NCBI RefSeq assembly: GCF_025562755.1
Contig: NZ_CP103300.1
Location: 558,001 to 622,000 of the forward strand
Direction: 5' to 3'
From: Endozoicomonas euniceicola
GTDB lineage: Bacteria > Pseudomonadota > Gammaproteobacteria > Pseudomonadales > Endozoicomonadaceae
DNA: 64,000 bases
Shown here: one piece after another, positions 34,991 through 43,248 of the stretch
Layout: every line of letters begins with the position of its first letter
Position numbering within the stretch: the first letter of the stretch is position 1
Position numbers and translations under genes: made by a program
Notes under the pieces: model-generated
What the model was told of the DNA's origin: nothing
Databases searched by the model: none
The model's input: only the letters and a program-made list of their open reading frames with translations

Positions 34991-35018
34991 AAACCCGAAG
35001 CCTTGAGACTTCGGGTTT
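34991..35018 (-). terminator. Rho-independent terminator of the tRNA operon
   Basis: On the minus strand AAACCCGAAG and CTTCGGGTTT form a perfect 10-bp stem with an 8-base loop, followed by TTTTTGTTTAT. It lies 9 bp after the last tRNA-Asp. Confidence 0.88.
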
Positions 35019-35027
35019 CAGGAATAA

Positions 35028-35104
35028 TGGCGGACCGGACGGGACTCGAACCCGCGACCTCCGGCGTGACAGGCCGGCATTCTAACCAACTGAACTACCG
35101 GTCC
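35028..35104 (-). tRNA. tRNA-Asp(GTC), copy 1 (most distal)
   Basis: 77 nt including encoded CCA. Acceptor GGACCGG/CCGGTCC with G73; anticodon GTC in CCTGTCACG; T-loop GGTTCGAGTCC. Last gene before the terminator. Confidence 0.97.
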
Positions 35105-35123
35105 GCATATTCTTTACACTGTT

Positions 35124-35199
35124 TGGTGGGTGATGACGGGATCGAACCGCCGACCCTCTGCTTGTAAGGCAGATGCTCTCCCAGCTGAGCTAATCACCC
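35124..35199 (-). tRNA. tRNA-Val(TAC), copy 1
   Basis: 76 nt with encoded CCA. Acceptor GGGTGAT/ATCACCC; anticodon TAC in CCTTACAAG; T-loop GGTTCGATCCC. Lies 19 bp upstream of tRNA-Asp copy 1. Confidence 0.97.
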
Positions 35200-35278
35200 T
35201 TGTTCTAACAAGTCGTTACGACGCCTGTCGTGTCATAACGTATTCTCTGTTCGAGAGTAACTCTATACAGAAAAATAA

Positions 35279-35355
35279 TGGCGGACCGGACGGGACTCGA
35301 ACCCGCGACCTCCGGCGTGACAGGCCGGCATTCTAACCAACTGAACTACCGGTCC
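35279..35355 (-). tRNA. tRNA-Asp(GTC), copy 2
   Basis: Same 77-nt sequence as copy 1, anticodon GTC, encoded CCA. It starts exactly 251 bp from copy 1. Confidence 0.97.
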
Positions 35356-35374
35356 GCATATTCTTTACATTGTT

Positions 35375-35450
35375 TGGTGGGTGATGACGGGATCGAACCG
35401 CCGACCCTCTGCTTGTAAGGCAGATGCTCTCCCAGCTGAGCTAATCACCC
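35375..35450 (-). tRNA. tRNA-Val(TAC), copy 2
   Basis: Same 76-nt sequence as copy 1, anticodon TAC, encoded CCA. Confidence 0.97.
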
Positions 35451-35529
35451 TTGTTCTAACAAGTCGTTACGACGCCTGTCGTGTCATAACGTATTCTCTG
35501 TTCGAGAGTAACTCTATACAGAAAAATAA

Positions 35530-35606
35530 TGGCGGACCGGACGGGACTCGAACCCGCGACCTCCGGCGTGACAGGCCGGCATTCTAACCAACTGAACTAC
35601 CGGTCC
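35530..35606 (-). tRNA. tRNA-Asp(GTC), copy 3
   Basis: Identical 77-nt tRNA-Asp; again 251 bp from the previous copy, with the same spacer between pairs (AACAAGTCGTTACGACGCCT). Confidence 0.97.
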
Positions 35607-35625
35607 GCATATTCTTTACACTGTT

Positions 35626-35701
35626 TGGTGGGTGATGACGGGATCGAACCGCCGACCCTCTGCTTGTAAGGCAGATGCTCTCCCAGCTGAGCTAATCACC
35701 C
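35626..35701 (-). tRNA. tRNA-Val(TAC), copy 3
   Basis: Identical 76-nt tRNA-Val with encoded CCA. Confidence 0.97.
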
Positions 35702-35772
35702 TTGTTCGCTATAAAGAGTCTATAAAGAGTCTTTAACAAGTCGTTACAGCGCCTGTCGTGCTGCAACTGAGA

Positions 35773-35849
35773 TGGCGGACCGGACGGGACTCGAACCCGC
35801 GACCTCCGGCGTGACAGGCCGGCATTCTAACCAACTGAACTACCGGTCC
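35773..35849 (-). tRNA. tRNA-Asp(GTC), copy 4
   Basis: Identical 77-nt tRNA-Asp; unit spacing here is 243 bp and the spacer has the GCTATAAAGAGTCTATAAAG variant. Confidence 0.97.
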
Positions 35850-35868
35850 GCATATTCTTTACACTGTT

Positions 35869-35944
35869 TGGTGGGTGATGACGGGATCGAACCGCCGACC
35901 CTCTGCTTGTAAGGCAGATGCTCTCCCAGCTGAGCTAATCACCC
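35869..35944 (-). tRNA. tRNA-Val(TAC), copy 4
   Basis: Identical 76-nt tRNA-Val with encoded CCA. Confidence 0.97.
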
Positions 35945-36015
35945 TTGTTCGCTATAAAGAGTCTATAAAGAGTCTTTAACAAGTCGTTACAGCGCCTGTC
36001 GTGCTGCAACTGAGA

Positions 36016-36092
36016 TGGCGGACCGGACGGGACTCGAACCCGCGACCTCCGGCGTGACAGGCCGGCATTCTAACCAACTGAACTACCGGTCC
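36016..36092 (-). tRNA. tRNA-Asp(GTC), copy 5
   Basis: Identical 77-nt tRNA-Asp; 243 bp from copy 4 with the same spacer variant. Confidence 0.97.
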
Positions 36093-36111
36093 GCATATTC
36101 TTTACACTGTT

Positions 36112-36187
36112 TGGTGGGTGATGACGGGATCGAACCGCCGACCCTCTGCTTGTAAGGCAGATGCTCTCCCAGCTGAGCTAATCACCC
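36112..36187 (-). tRNA. tRNA-Val(TAC), copy 5
   Basis: Identical 76-nt tRNA-Val. The 128-bp spacer to the next upstream tRNA-Asp is unique and holds two small hairpins (TGCGAT/ATCGCA near 36198 and ATTCGTTT/AAACGAAT near 36270). Confidence 0.97.
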
Positions 36188-36315
36188 TGATGAAATGCGA
36201 TTTTATCGCAAGACACTCGTCGTTCAAGTGCGTAGTTAACGCAGCAGCATATTACTGCTAAAAATTCGTTTTGCAATTCATTTATTTGCAAACGAATAAA
36301 TGAGGCAAGAGTAAA

Positions 36316-36392
36316 TGGCGGACCGGACGGGACTCGAACCCGCGACCTCCGGCGTGACAGGCCGGCATTCTAACCAACTGAACTACCGGTCC
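36316..36392 (-). tRNA. tRNA-Asp(GTC), copy 6
   Basis: Same 77-nt tRNA-Asp. Its 5' flank differs from the other copies (89-bp unique spacer to tRNA-Val copy 6), consistent with this being the ancestral first pair. Confidence 0.97.
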
Positions 36393-36481
36393 ACTGAACT
36401 CTGCGACACATCATTTGCGACACACTATACAGATGCTTAATCAAAATAAAAGTCTGTATATCTCTCTAATACTTTAAAGAG

Positions 36482-36557
36482 TGGTGGGTGATGACGGGAT
36501 CGAACCGCCGACCCTCTGCTTGTAAGGCAGATGCTCTCCCAGCTGAGCTAATCACCC
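36482..36557 (-). tRNA. tRNA-Val(TAC), copy 6 (promoter-proximal)
   Basis: Same 76-nt tRNA-Val, anticodon TAC, encoded CCA. First gene of the array, 45 bp downstream of the -10 element at 36603-36608. Confidence 0.97.
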
Positions 36558-36602
36558 TGTGCGTCGTGTTTCACAAAAGCGTCTCTCTCAACGACGCGGC
36601 GC

Positions 36603-36632
36603 ATTATAAGCAGCCAAACGTTCGTTACGCAA
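36603..36632 (-). promoter_or_regulatory. sigma-70 promoter of the tRNA array
   Basis: On the minus strand TTGCGT (36632-36627), an 18-bp spacer and TATAAT (36608-36603), followed by a GC-rich GCGCCGCG discriminator as in stringently controlled stable-RNA promoters. Confidence 0.72.
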
Positions 36633-36765
36633 CACTCTATAGACATTTTTTTTATAAGTATCAGAAACATGGCGATCATTTTCCCTGTCACCGAAATAAC
36701 AAAGACAGGCGGAAAAGCCCCACTCTGTTAATATGTTGCCCCAGTATTAAAGGATGGAATGCATC

Positions 36766-37677
36766 ATGTGGTTTAAGAACCTGATTATTTATCGTTTCAG
36801 CAAGCCGTTCGAACTGAGCGCCGAAGAACTGGAAGAAAAGCTGAGTGAAAAACGCTTTCGCAGCTGCGGCAGTCAGGACATGAGTACTTATGGCTGGGTT
36901 CCCCCCCTGGGTCGCCATGGCGACATGCTGACCCACGCAGCCAACGGCTTTGTTATGGTGTGCGCACGCAAAGAAGAAAAGATTCTTCCTGCCAGTGTTA
37001 TTAATGACGTTTTAAATGAACGTATTGAAACGATTGAACAGGAGCAGGACCGGCAGGTATTCAGCAAAGAAAAGAAGACTCTGAAAGACGATGTCATTAT
37101 GGAGTTACTGCCAAAGGCTTTTACCAAAAGTCAGAACACCTTTGCCTATATCGATGCAGAGACAGGCTGGATGGTTGTTGACGCCTCCTCCTTTAAAAAG
37201 GCAGAAGAACTGACCAGCTGCCTGCGAGAGTGCGTTGGCAGCCTGCCCATCATTAACCCTGCCCTGAAAAATGCCCCTTCCGCCATTATGACCCAGTGGC
37301 TGCAACAGAACCCATCGGTCCCCGCCCCGCTGTCACTCGGCTTCGATTGTGAATTACGGGAACCAGGCGATGAAGGCGGGCAGATCAGCATAAAGAAGCA
37401 GGAACTGATTACCGACGAAATACTGGCCCATCTCGACGCTGGCATGCAGGTCAGCAAGCTGGCCTTAAACTGGGACGATGCACAAACCTTTGTTCTGGGT
37501 GACGATATGATTATCCGGAAACTGAAGTTCACGGAAGTTATTGAAGAAAAACTGGATGCCATTAATGCAGAAACCGCTGCCGAGCAGTTTGATGCAGACT
37601 TTTCGGTGATGAGCCTGTCGTTGCGACAGCTGATTAAAGACCTGATTGAAGCGCTAGGTGGTGAGTCGGAGCAATAG
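36766..37677 (+). CDS. rdgC: recombination-associated protein RdgC
   Basis: A 303-residue nucleoid-associated DNA-binding ring protein that modulates RecA. The N-terminus MWFKNLIIYRF, the YGWVPPLGRHGDMLTHAANG segment, LPASVINDVLNERI, and LLPKAFTKSQNTFAYID are conserved RdgC features. ATG 36766 gives this canonical start and has AAGGA 11 bases upstream; the ATG at 36754 sits on the Shine-Dalgarno itself. Divergent from the tRNA array. Confidence 0.96.
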   Translation: MWFKNLIIYRFSKPFELSAEELEEKLSEKRFRSCGSQDMSTYGWVPPLGRHGDMLTHAANGFVMVCARKEEKILPASVINDVLNERIETIEQEQDRQVFSKEKKTLKDDVIMELLPKAFTKSQNTFAYIDAETGWMVVDASSFKKAEELTSCLRECVGSLPIINPALKNAPSAIMTQWLQQNPSVPAPLSLGFDCELREPGDEGGQISIKKQELITDEILAHLDAGMQVSKLALNWDDAQTFVLGDDMIIRKLKFTEVIEEKLDAINAETAAEQFDADFSVMSLSLRQLIKDLIEALGGESEQ

Positions 37678-37717
37678 TGCAGTAAACCGGGCAGGCAAAC
37701 TGCCCGGCTATACCCCT

Positions 37718-38590
37718 TTAATGCATCAGGCCAAACAACTTGCCCCGGTAGCGTTTGGCAACAGCGTTGCCCGCCCCCAGCTGTTCAAACACTTTCAGCA
37801 TTAAAAGTCGTGCGCCGTCTTCACGGAAAGCGCGATCACGACGAACAATCACCAGCAGGTTGTCCAGCGCCGATTCAATGTCATCTGCAATCACCAATCG
37901 TATAGCCAGCTGATAGCGTGCCTCATGGTCATTCTCGTCTTCCTGCAGCCGGGCTTCCAGCGCATCACGCTGAGGGGCCTCAGCCACCATCTCATAGAAA
38001 GCCAGCTTGGCTTTCGGCTGGGCAATACCCGGCGCATCAGCAGGCAACGCAGCTAATAACTGACGAGCGTCGTCCATCCGCCCAAGCTCCAGCAACAAAT
38101 TCACCTGGAGTACCTGCAAACCATGATTGTCCGGTTCTTCCTGCAGGATTTTCTGCAACAGCTCCAGCGCCTGCTCAATCATGCCTGCTTCAATCAGGGC
38201 ATCTACCTGCAATTTAATCTGCTCTGCCGGACTCATGGTTAATGGGTCAATCACTCCACGCAGCGCCTGCTCGGTCTGAGGGCCATTCAGAACCTGCACC
38301 GGACGCCCTTCATGCAGAAAGGCATGAACCGGAATGGCATTGGCACGCAACTGGCTAATCAGTTGCTGGGCAACCATCTGCTGCCGTTCAGCGTCCAGTT
38401 TGGCCAACACCATTTTACCGTCGTAGCCGTTGGCCAGCTGCTCTACCAATCGCAACTGTTGGTTACTGGCCTCATCACTGCCCATACCAATGAACAACAG
38501 CACCAGCTTTTCCGTGGAAAGCTGTAACACCTCCTGCAGGTTGCTTTCGGTGACATCCATGATGTTCCCTACTGCACTGGACTCATTCAT
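37718..38590 (-). CDS. cnoX: CnoX/YbbN-type thioredoxin-fold co-chaperone
   Basis: A 290-residue protein with an N-terminal thioredoxin fold (about residues 11-115) and C-terminal TPR-like repeats (LQVLQVNLLLELGRMDDARQ and similar). The redox site is replaced by FIGMGSDEASN, with no CxxC, so it is not an oxidoreductase. E. coli CnoX is a chaperedoxin that protects substrates and passes them to GroEL. ATG 38590 has AGGAG upstream. Convergent with rdgC. Confidence 0.86.
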   Translation of the reverse strand: MNESSAVGNIMDVTESNLQEVLQLSTEKLVLLFIGMGSDEASNQQLRLVEQLANGYDGKMVLAKLDAERQQMVAQQLISQLRANAIPVHAFLHEGRPVQVLNGPQTEQALRGVIDPLTMSPAEQIKLQVDALIEAGMIEQALELLQKILQEEPDNHGLQVLQVNLLLELGRMDDARQLLAALPADAPGIAQPKAKLAFYEMVAEAPQRDALEARLQEDENDHEARYQLAIRLVIADDIESALDNLLVIVRRDRAFREDGARLLMLKVFEQLGAGNAVAKRYRGKLFGLMH

Positions 38591-39022
38591 AAAAGCTCCT
38601 AGTCGTTAAATGTGCGAAAACTTTAATACAAAGTCAGAATAAACGGCACCCTGAAAGAAGGTTATTTCACACAGAATTCAGGCAAAACAAACGTTACCCA
38701 CAAATTCTGTGGATAACTTTGTGGATTAAGTCATCATACTGACCAGAAAGACCCATGAACACTGAGCATTGACCAGATTGATCATTTTTTGATCAATTAT
38801 TTTTTTATATTTTTCAATGACTTAAATTACATACCCATAAAATCAAGCACTTGCAAATACTGCCTGAATTAAACGTCAAGGGCTTGACAATTGTGCATAA
38901 GACTTGGGGAATCAATGCGGCCTCAGGCGTTTCTGGTGGAAAATGACGGGAACAGGCCGCCATTTTTCACCATCCTGCTAATAACTATTTGTTATTAACA
39001 TTCAACAGACTTTCCGGAAGAC
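38591..39022. other. 432-bp AT-rich intergenic region with DnaA-box-like sites
   Basis: No gene is visible. It holds three DnaA-box-like 9-mers at 38694-38728, an inverted repeat TTGATCA-TTTTT-TGATCAA at 38778-38796 containing two GATC sites, and a T-rich tract. It should also contain the cnoX promoter (minus strand). Confidence 0.6.
38694..38728. promoter_or_regulatory. cluster of three DnaA-box-like 9-mers
   Basis: TTACCCACA (38694-38702, one mismatch), TGTGGATAA (38708-38716, perfect TTATCCACA on the minus strand) and TGTGGATTA (38720-38728, one mismatch). Confidence 0.5.
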
Positions 39023-40126
39023 TCAATCAATCAGACTGTACTCGCTTTTGAGCACTTCAATAATCTCTGCTTTTGGATTATCAGACAGCGGCAATCGTTC
39101 ACCTGTGATTTTCTCGGCGATGTCGATATAGGTTCTGGACACCTCCATCATCAGCGATTCAGGCAGTTCATTATCACTTGCCAGCGCCAGACGCTCGTCC
39201 ATGCGAGCTTTGTTCAGCAGAATATCGGCATCTGGAAAGTGCTTCAGCAATTTCTGACGGAAACCTTCTTTGGAGTTCTCAACCACTTTACCCTGACGAT
39301 ACATGGGTCCATCCCAGATGCGTGAAGAGTCAGGCGTACCCACTTCATCCATGTAAATCAGCTTTTCCTGCCCGGACGCATCGGTGACATAACCAAATTC
39401 AAATTTGGTATCCACAAACACCTGATCGAGTTTGGACAATGCCTCGCTGATAACGCCAAAGCCCTCTTTCAACAGTACTTCATAACGGTCAATATCTTCC
39501 CTGCTGCGGAAACTGAAGGCTTCGTAGTTATCCTCAATGTTTTTACGGGTTATGTTGACGTCATCCACCGCAGGAACCCCGGGAATACCTTCCAGAACAC
39601 CTTTGGTAGAGGGAGTAATCAGCAGCTCCGGCAGTTTCTGATTCTTTTCCAGACCTTCAGGCAGTTCGATACCGCAGAAATCACGCTCACCTTTGCTGTA
39701 GGCCCGCCACATGGAGCCTGTAATATACTGACGACAGATTGCTTCTATCATGACGGGGCGGGCTTTTTGCACAATCCACACCAGGGGGTGAGGAATATCC
39801 AGAATATGACTGTCTGCCAGCCCCCGTTCACGGAACAGGCGGAACCAGTGATTGGAAATAGCATTCAGTGCCGCGCCTTTACCCGGCACTCCCTTCATGC
39901 CACCTTCACCAGACCAGACGCAATCAAAGGCGCTGAGGCGGTCGGAAATCACCATAATAGCCAGCGGCGCGTTTTGAGCAACATCATAGCCTCGCTCTTT
40001 AATAAGACGACGACTATCTTCTTCTGTCAGCCAGTAAACAGAGCGAACTTTACCTGAATGAACAGGCAACTCGGTGCGGATGGGTAAATCGTTGTTAACA
40101 GCCAATACTTTATCAGCAAGACTCAT
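39023..40126 (-). CDS. purC: phosphoribosylaminoimidazole-succinocarboxamide synthase
   Basis: A 367-residue SAICAR synthetase for step 8 of purine synthesis. HSGKVRSVYWLTEEDSRRL is the ATP-binding start, ISDRLSAFDCVW follows, and PVMIEAICRQYITGSMWRAY and DTKFEFGYVTDASGQEKLIY are active-site segments. This is the longer form of the family found in Vibrio and others, not the 237-residue E. coli form. Last gene of the conserved dapA-bamC-purC block. Confidence 0.94.
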   Translation of the reverse strand: MSLADKVLAVNNDLPIRTELPVHSGKVRSVYWLTEEDSRRLIKERGYDVAQNAPLAIMVISDRLSAFDCVWSGEGGMKGVPGKGAALNAISNHWFRLFRERGLADSHILDIPHPLVWIVQKARPVMIEAICRQYITGSMWRAYSKGERDFCGIELPEGLEKNQKLPELLITPSTKGVLEGIPGVPAVDDVNITRKNIEDNYEAFSFRSREDIDRYEVLLKEGFGVISEALSKLDQVFVDTKFEFGYVTDASGQEKLIYMDEVGTPDSSRIWDGPMYRQGKVVENSKEGFRQKLLKHFPDADILLNKARMDERLALASDNELPESLMMEVSRTYIDIAEKITGERLPLSDNPKAEIIEVLKSEYSLID

Positions 40127-40320
40127 TGCTAATATCCTGTTTAATTAAATGTTGTGGATGATCAATTATCTGAATTCTGCTTGCCTGTCATCACAACCAC
40201 GGGAACCTGTTTGCCTGTCAGGTACAGTGGGTAAAACAAACGGATGACAATACGACTTACAAACATAAACACAGACAAAGCAGAAACAGCAAGGGTTCGT
40301 TTCTGGTAGTTAAAACAGAT

Positions 40321-40343
40321 AAAGGCTGGTCAAACCAGCCTTT
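40321..40343 (-). terminator. Rho-independent terminator after bamC
   Basis: AAAGGCTGGT and ACCAGCCTTT form a perfect 10-bp stem with a 3-base loop, 9 bp after the bamC stop. The T tract is short (TTTATCTGTTTT). Confidence 0.75.
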
Positions 40344-40352
40344 ATTTATCCG

Positions 40353-41525
40353 TTAATTCATATTTTCTTTAATCAGGTTCAGCACCTTCTGACTGAATTC
40401 AGCCGGGGCAAACGCATTGATATTTTCTTCCACCGTTACCTGAATAACGCCTGTTAATTCGCTAACCCGAATCAGGTAAGTGGACTGAGTAGACTCTTCC
40501 TCGTCTTTCTTGCCTTTGCCAAACAGTCTGGCAAAAAAGCCCGGCTCCTTCTCAGGCTCTCCCTTGACGACATCGCCCTGTTCATCGGCAAGAATATAGA
40601 ACAGGCCACCAGAACGGTTTTTATCCGTCACTTCCAGACCAGCCTTAACCAGAGCCTGATCAATAGCAGCCCAGGCGCGAGCAAACGACAGTCGTTCAAT
40701 GGTCATGGTCGGATTACCGCTGATATCAACAATCTCAACCTGATCGCCTAAATCCAGATTCTGCGCTAGCAGAGAAACACTGTTATCTTCATCGTCCCGA
40801 ACCAGGAACAACATCAACTCGCTCAGCGTACCATTGTCCAAACGCTGGCTGCGCTGCTCCATGTTATTCCAGTCTGCTGGTTCAGGTGTCGGCTCGTCTC
40901 CTTCGGCAGCTTTCAGACGGCCTTTGTGTTGCAGATGAACTTCAGTGGTGCCTGCGGTTACGCCCTGCCTGACCTCAATACGGAAACGATCCTCCACTGG
41001 GTCAGCGTCTTCAACACCGACCCAGCGCCCGACAGTGCGATAAATAAAACCACGTTCTTTATCCAGCCCCAGATCAACCCAGTCGGTTTCCAGATAGCCC
41101 TGTTTCGCATTTTTGGATAACACGGGAATGTCATTCTCTTCCAGGAAACTCAGGATACGCGACCAGATCTCGCTGGGACTTTTGGCAGCCAGCAACCACT
41201 GGTCACGACCATCACGCTGAATGCTGTAGGTATCGCCTTTGCTATGTTGCAGGCGCTGATCCGGACGGGGAGCCTGAAATCGTTGTTCCAGGTGACTATG
41301 CTCTGCCGTAATCGGAGGAATCACCAGAGAGTCACCCATTGGGCGGGGATCGGTTATATCCTCTGGCAATTGCAGGGGCTCGGTGACCCGAGCCTGAGTA
41401 TAGTCACCGGACTTATCCCGGAAATACCCTTCCTTGCCAAATGGATTTGCGCATCCTGCCAGCATCAAAGCCACAGCCATCACCGGCAAGGTTTTCATTG
41501 AGCACGACCTCATTGTGCGCAACAT
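40353..41525 (-). CDS. bamC: outer membrane assembly lipoprotein BamC
   Basis: A 390-residue lipoprotein of the beta-barrel assembly complex. The lipobox LAGC puts the lipidated cysteine at residue 25, after signal peptide MLRTMRSCSMKTLPVMAVAL. The flexible N-terminal lasso (RDKSGDYTQARVTEPLQLPE) and two helix-grip domains follow. ATG 41525 has GGAG six bases upstream. Position between dapA and purC is conserved in gammaproteobacteria. Confidence 0.92.
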   Translation of the reverse strand: MLRTMRSCSMKTLPVMAVALMLAGCANPFGKEGYFRDKSGDYTQARVTEPLQLPEDITDPRPMGDSLVIPPITAEHSHLEQRFQAPRPDQRLQHSKGDTYSIQRDGRDQWLLAAKSPSEIWSRILSFLEENDIPVLSKNAKQGYLETDWVDLGLDKERGFIYRTVGRWVGVEDADPVEDRFRIEVRQGVTAGTTEVHLQHKGRLKAAEGDEPTPEPADWNNMEQRSQRLDNGTLSELMLFLVRDDEDNSVSLLAQNLDLGDQVEIVDISGNPTMTIERLSFARAWAAIDQALVKAGLEVTDKNRSGGLFYILADEQGDVVKGEPEKEPGFFARLFGKGKKDEEESTQSTYLIRVSELTGVIQVTVEENINAFAPAEFSQKVLNLIKENMN

Positions 41526-41600
41526 AATGTCTCCATTAATCATCTATCCATACATTCAGCCTGTTTCGAGAAGCTGGCTGAATAATTTATTCTGTCCGGC

Positions 41601-42488
41601 TTATGCCAGCTCAGCCTGCTCCGTCGCCTGCTTCAGGGCGGAACGAAGTTCAGAATGAAACGTCTCACTCAGTGGCGTCAGTGGCAGACGAATGCCATCC
41701 TGAATCAGCCCCTGCTCCTTTAACAGCCATTTAACCGGTATCGGGTTGGATTCAACAAACAGCTTGCAATGCAGCGCTTTTAACCGGTTATTAATGGCGG
41801 TAGCGGTTTCACGGTCCCCAGCCATTGCTGCCATACACAGGTCATGCATCTGTCGCGGCACAACGTTGTTAGTGACTGAAATGACACCGTTGGCTCCCTG
41901 CAACATCAGCTCCATACCGGTTGCGTCATCACCGGAATAGATGGCAAACGACTCCCCACACAGCTCACGGATCTGACGGCCACGCTCAAGAATGCCTGTA
42001 GCTTCCTTGATACCGGCTATATTTCGGTGCCCGGCCAGACGGGCAACCGTCTCCGGCAACATGTCCACAGCAGTACGCCCCGGAACATTGTAGAGGATCT
42101 GGGGAATATCGACAGCATCAGCAATGGCTTTGAAGTGTCGGTACAGACCTTCCTGAGTCGGCTTGTTGTAGTAAGGAGTCACCAGCAGGCAGGCGTCCGC
42201 ACCCAGGCTTTTCGCCTCTGCCGTCAGCAGGATCGCTTCCTGGGTGGAATTACCACCGGTCCCGGCAAGAACAGGAATACGGCCATTAACCTGCCCGACT
42301 ATCCGTTTAATGACTTCACAATGTTCAGGCACAGTGAGGGTAGCAGACTCACCAGTGGTGCCAACTGCCACAATGCCATCGGTTCCTTCCTGAATGTGGA
42401 ACTCAACGAGATCATGCAAACGCTGCCAGTCAATATCCCCATCTTCAGTCATAGGGGTGACAAGCGCTACGAGACTACCGGTAATCAT
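41601..42488 (-). CDS. dapA: 4-hydroxy-tetrahydrodipicolinate synthase
   Basis: A 295-residue TIM-barrel enzyme of lysine and peptidoglycan synthesis. GSLVALVTPMTEDGDIDW opens it; GTTGESATL, YYNKPTQEGLYRHF, YNVPGRTAVDM (catalytic Tyr) and GIKEATG (Schiff-base Lys) are clear. ATG 42488 with GGAG upstream; the frame extends to 42599 without similarity. Confidence 0.96.
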   Translation of the reverse strand: MITGSLVALVTPMTEDGDIDWQRLHDLVEFHIQEGTDGIVAVGTTGESATLTVPEHCEVIKRIVGQVNGRIPVLAGTGGNSTQEAILLTAEAKSLGADACLLVTPYYNKPTQEGLYRHFKAIADAVDIPQILYNVPGRTAVDMLPETVARLAGHRNIAGIKEATGILERGRQIRELCGESFAIYSGDDATGMELMLQGANGVISVTNNVVPRQMHDLCMAAMAGDRETATAINNRLKALHCKLFVESNPIPVKWLLKEQGLIQDGIRLPLTPLSETFHSELRSALKQATEQAELA

Positions 42489-42645
42489 TGATGCACTCCA
42501 CTGTGGAACGGTCTTGATTATTAAAAAAACAAGCGTAATGTTACTGATGCACACAGGTCTTAACAAGAGCGAGTTGACATTCTGGCCGACAGAGTCCAAG
42601 TTTTACTATCGTTGGCGTCACTAGATAATAAGCAAAGGACAAAGA

Positions 42646-43113
42646 ATGAGTTTCACCTTAGGTCAACCTGTTCCAGATTTCACTGCGCTGGCTACAAATA
42701 GTACTACTGTCTCACTTGAAAAATTGAAAGGCAAAAAGTTCGTTCTGTACTTCTACCCCAAAGACAACACGCCCGGCTGCATCAGTGAAGGCGAAGCCTT
42801 CCGGGATCTTCATGCTGAGTTTCAGTCTGCAAACACCCTGATATTCGGTGTATCCAGAGAAAGCCTTGAGTCCCATGAAAAATTCAAGACCAAATACGAG
42901 TTCCCTTTTGAACTGATCTCTGACCCTGAAGAGACACTATGCCAACTGTTTGATGTCATCAAACTCAAGAAAATGTACGGCAAAGAGTTTATGGGCATTG
43001 AACGCAGTACTTTCCTGGTCGACAGCACCGGCATTTTGCAGCATGAATGGCGCAAGGTGCGCATTAAAGGCCATGTTGAAGATGTCTTGCAGGCAGCCCA
43101 GGCTTTGACTTAA
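42646..43113 (+). CDS. bcp: thiol peroxidase Bcp (peroxiredoxin Q type)
   Basis: A 155-residue AhpC/TSA-family peroxidase. FYPKDNTPGCISEGEAFRDL carries the peroxidatic Cys45. The resolving cysteine found five residues later in E. coli Bcp is Glu50 here, so recycling probably uses a 1-Cys or alternative partner. Divergent from dapA, as in related genomes; ribosome site AAAGGA. Confidence 0.93.
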   Translation: MSFTLGQPVPDFTALATNSTTVSLEKLKGKKFVLYFYPKDNTPGCISEGEAFRDLHAEFQSANTLIFGVSRESLESHEKFKTKYEFPFELISDPEETLCQLFDVIKLKKMYGKEFMGIERSTFLVDSTGILQHEWRKVRIKGHVEDVLQAAQALT

Positions 43114-43197
43114 ATCCTCGGGTTTAAAAGGTTCAAAAGGTTTAAGGTTCAAAGTATTACGACCGTGCAGGCTAGGAGCTATTATTCCAACCTGCAC

Positions 43198-43232
43198 CCA
43201 ACAGCCAACAGCCAACAGCCAACAGCCAACAG
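43198..43232. repeat. CCAACAG heptamer tandem repeat (five copies)
   Basis: Five perfect CCAACAG units, the same array as at 6281-6322. Immediately upstream GTGCAGG (43165-43171) and CCTGCAC (43191-43197) form an inverted repeat. Confidence 0.92.
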
Positions 43233-43248
43233 CCGCATATTTTAAGCT

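Noticed and set aside
35028..36557. Regularly spaced repeats resembling a CRISPR array
   Set aside because: The repeats are tRNA genes of 76-77 nt; the intervening spacers are themselves repeated.
35130..36784. Open frames beginning MMTGSNRRPSACKADALPAE within the tRNA array
   Set aside because: They read antisense to tRNA-Val and tRNA-Asp genes. Such proteins are a known annotation artefact.
38591..39022. Chromosomal replication origin oriC
   Set aside because: Only three DnaA-like boxes, and none of the usual neighbours (dnaA, dnaN, gidA, parAB, rpmH) are nearby.
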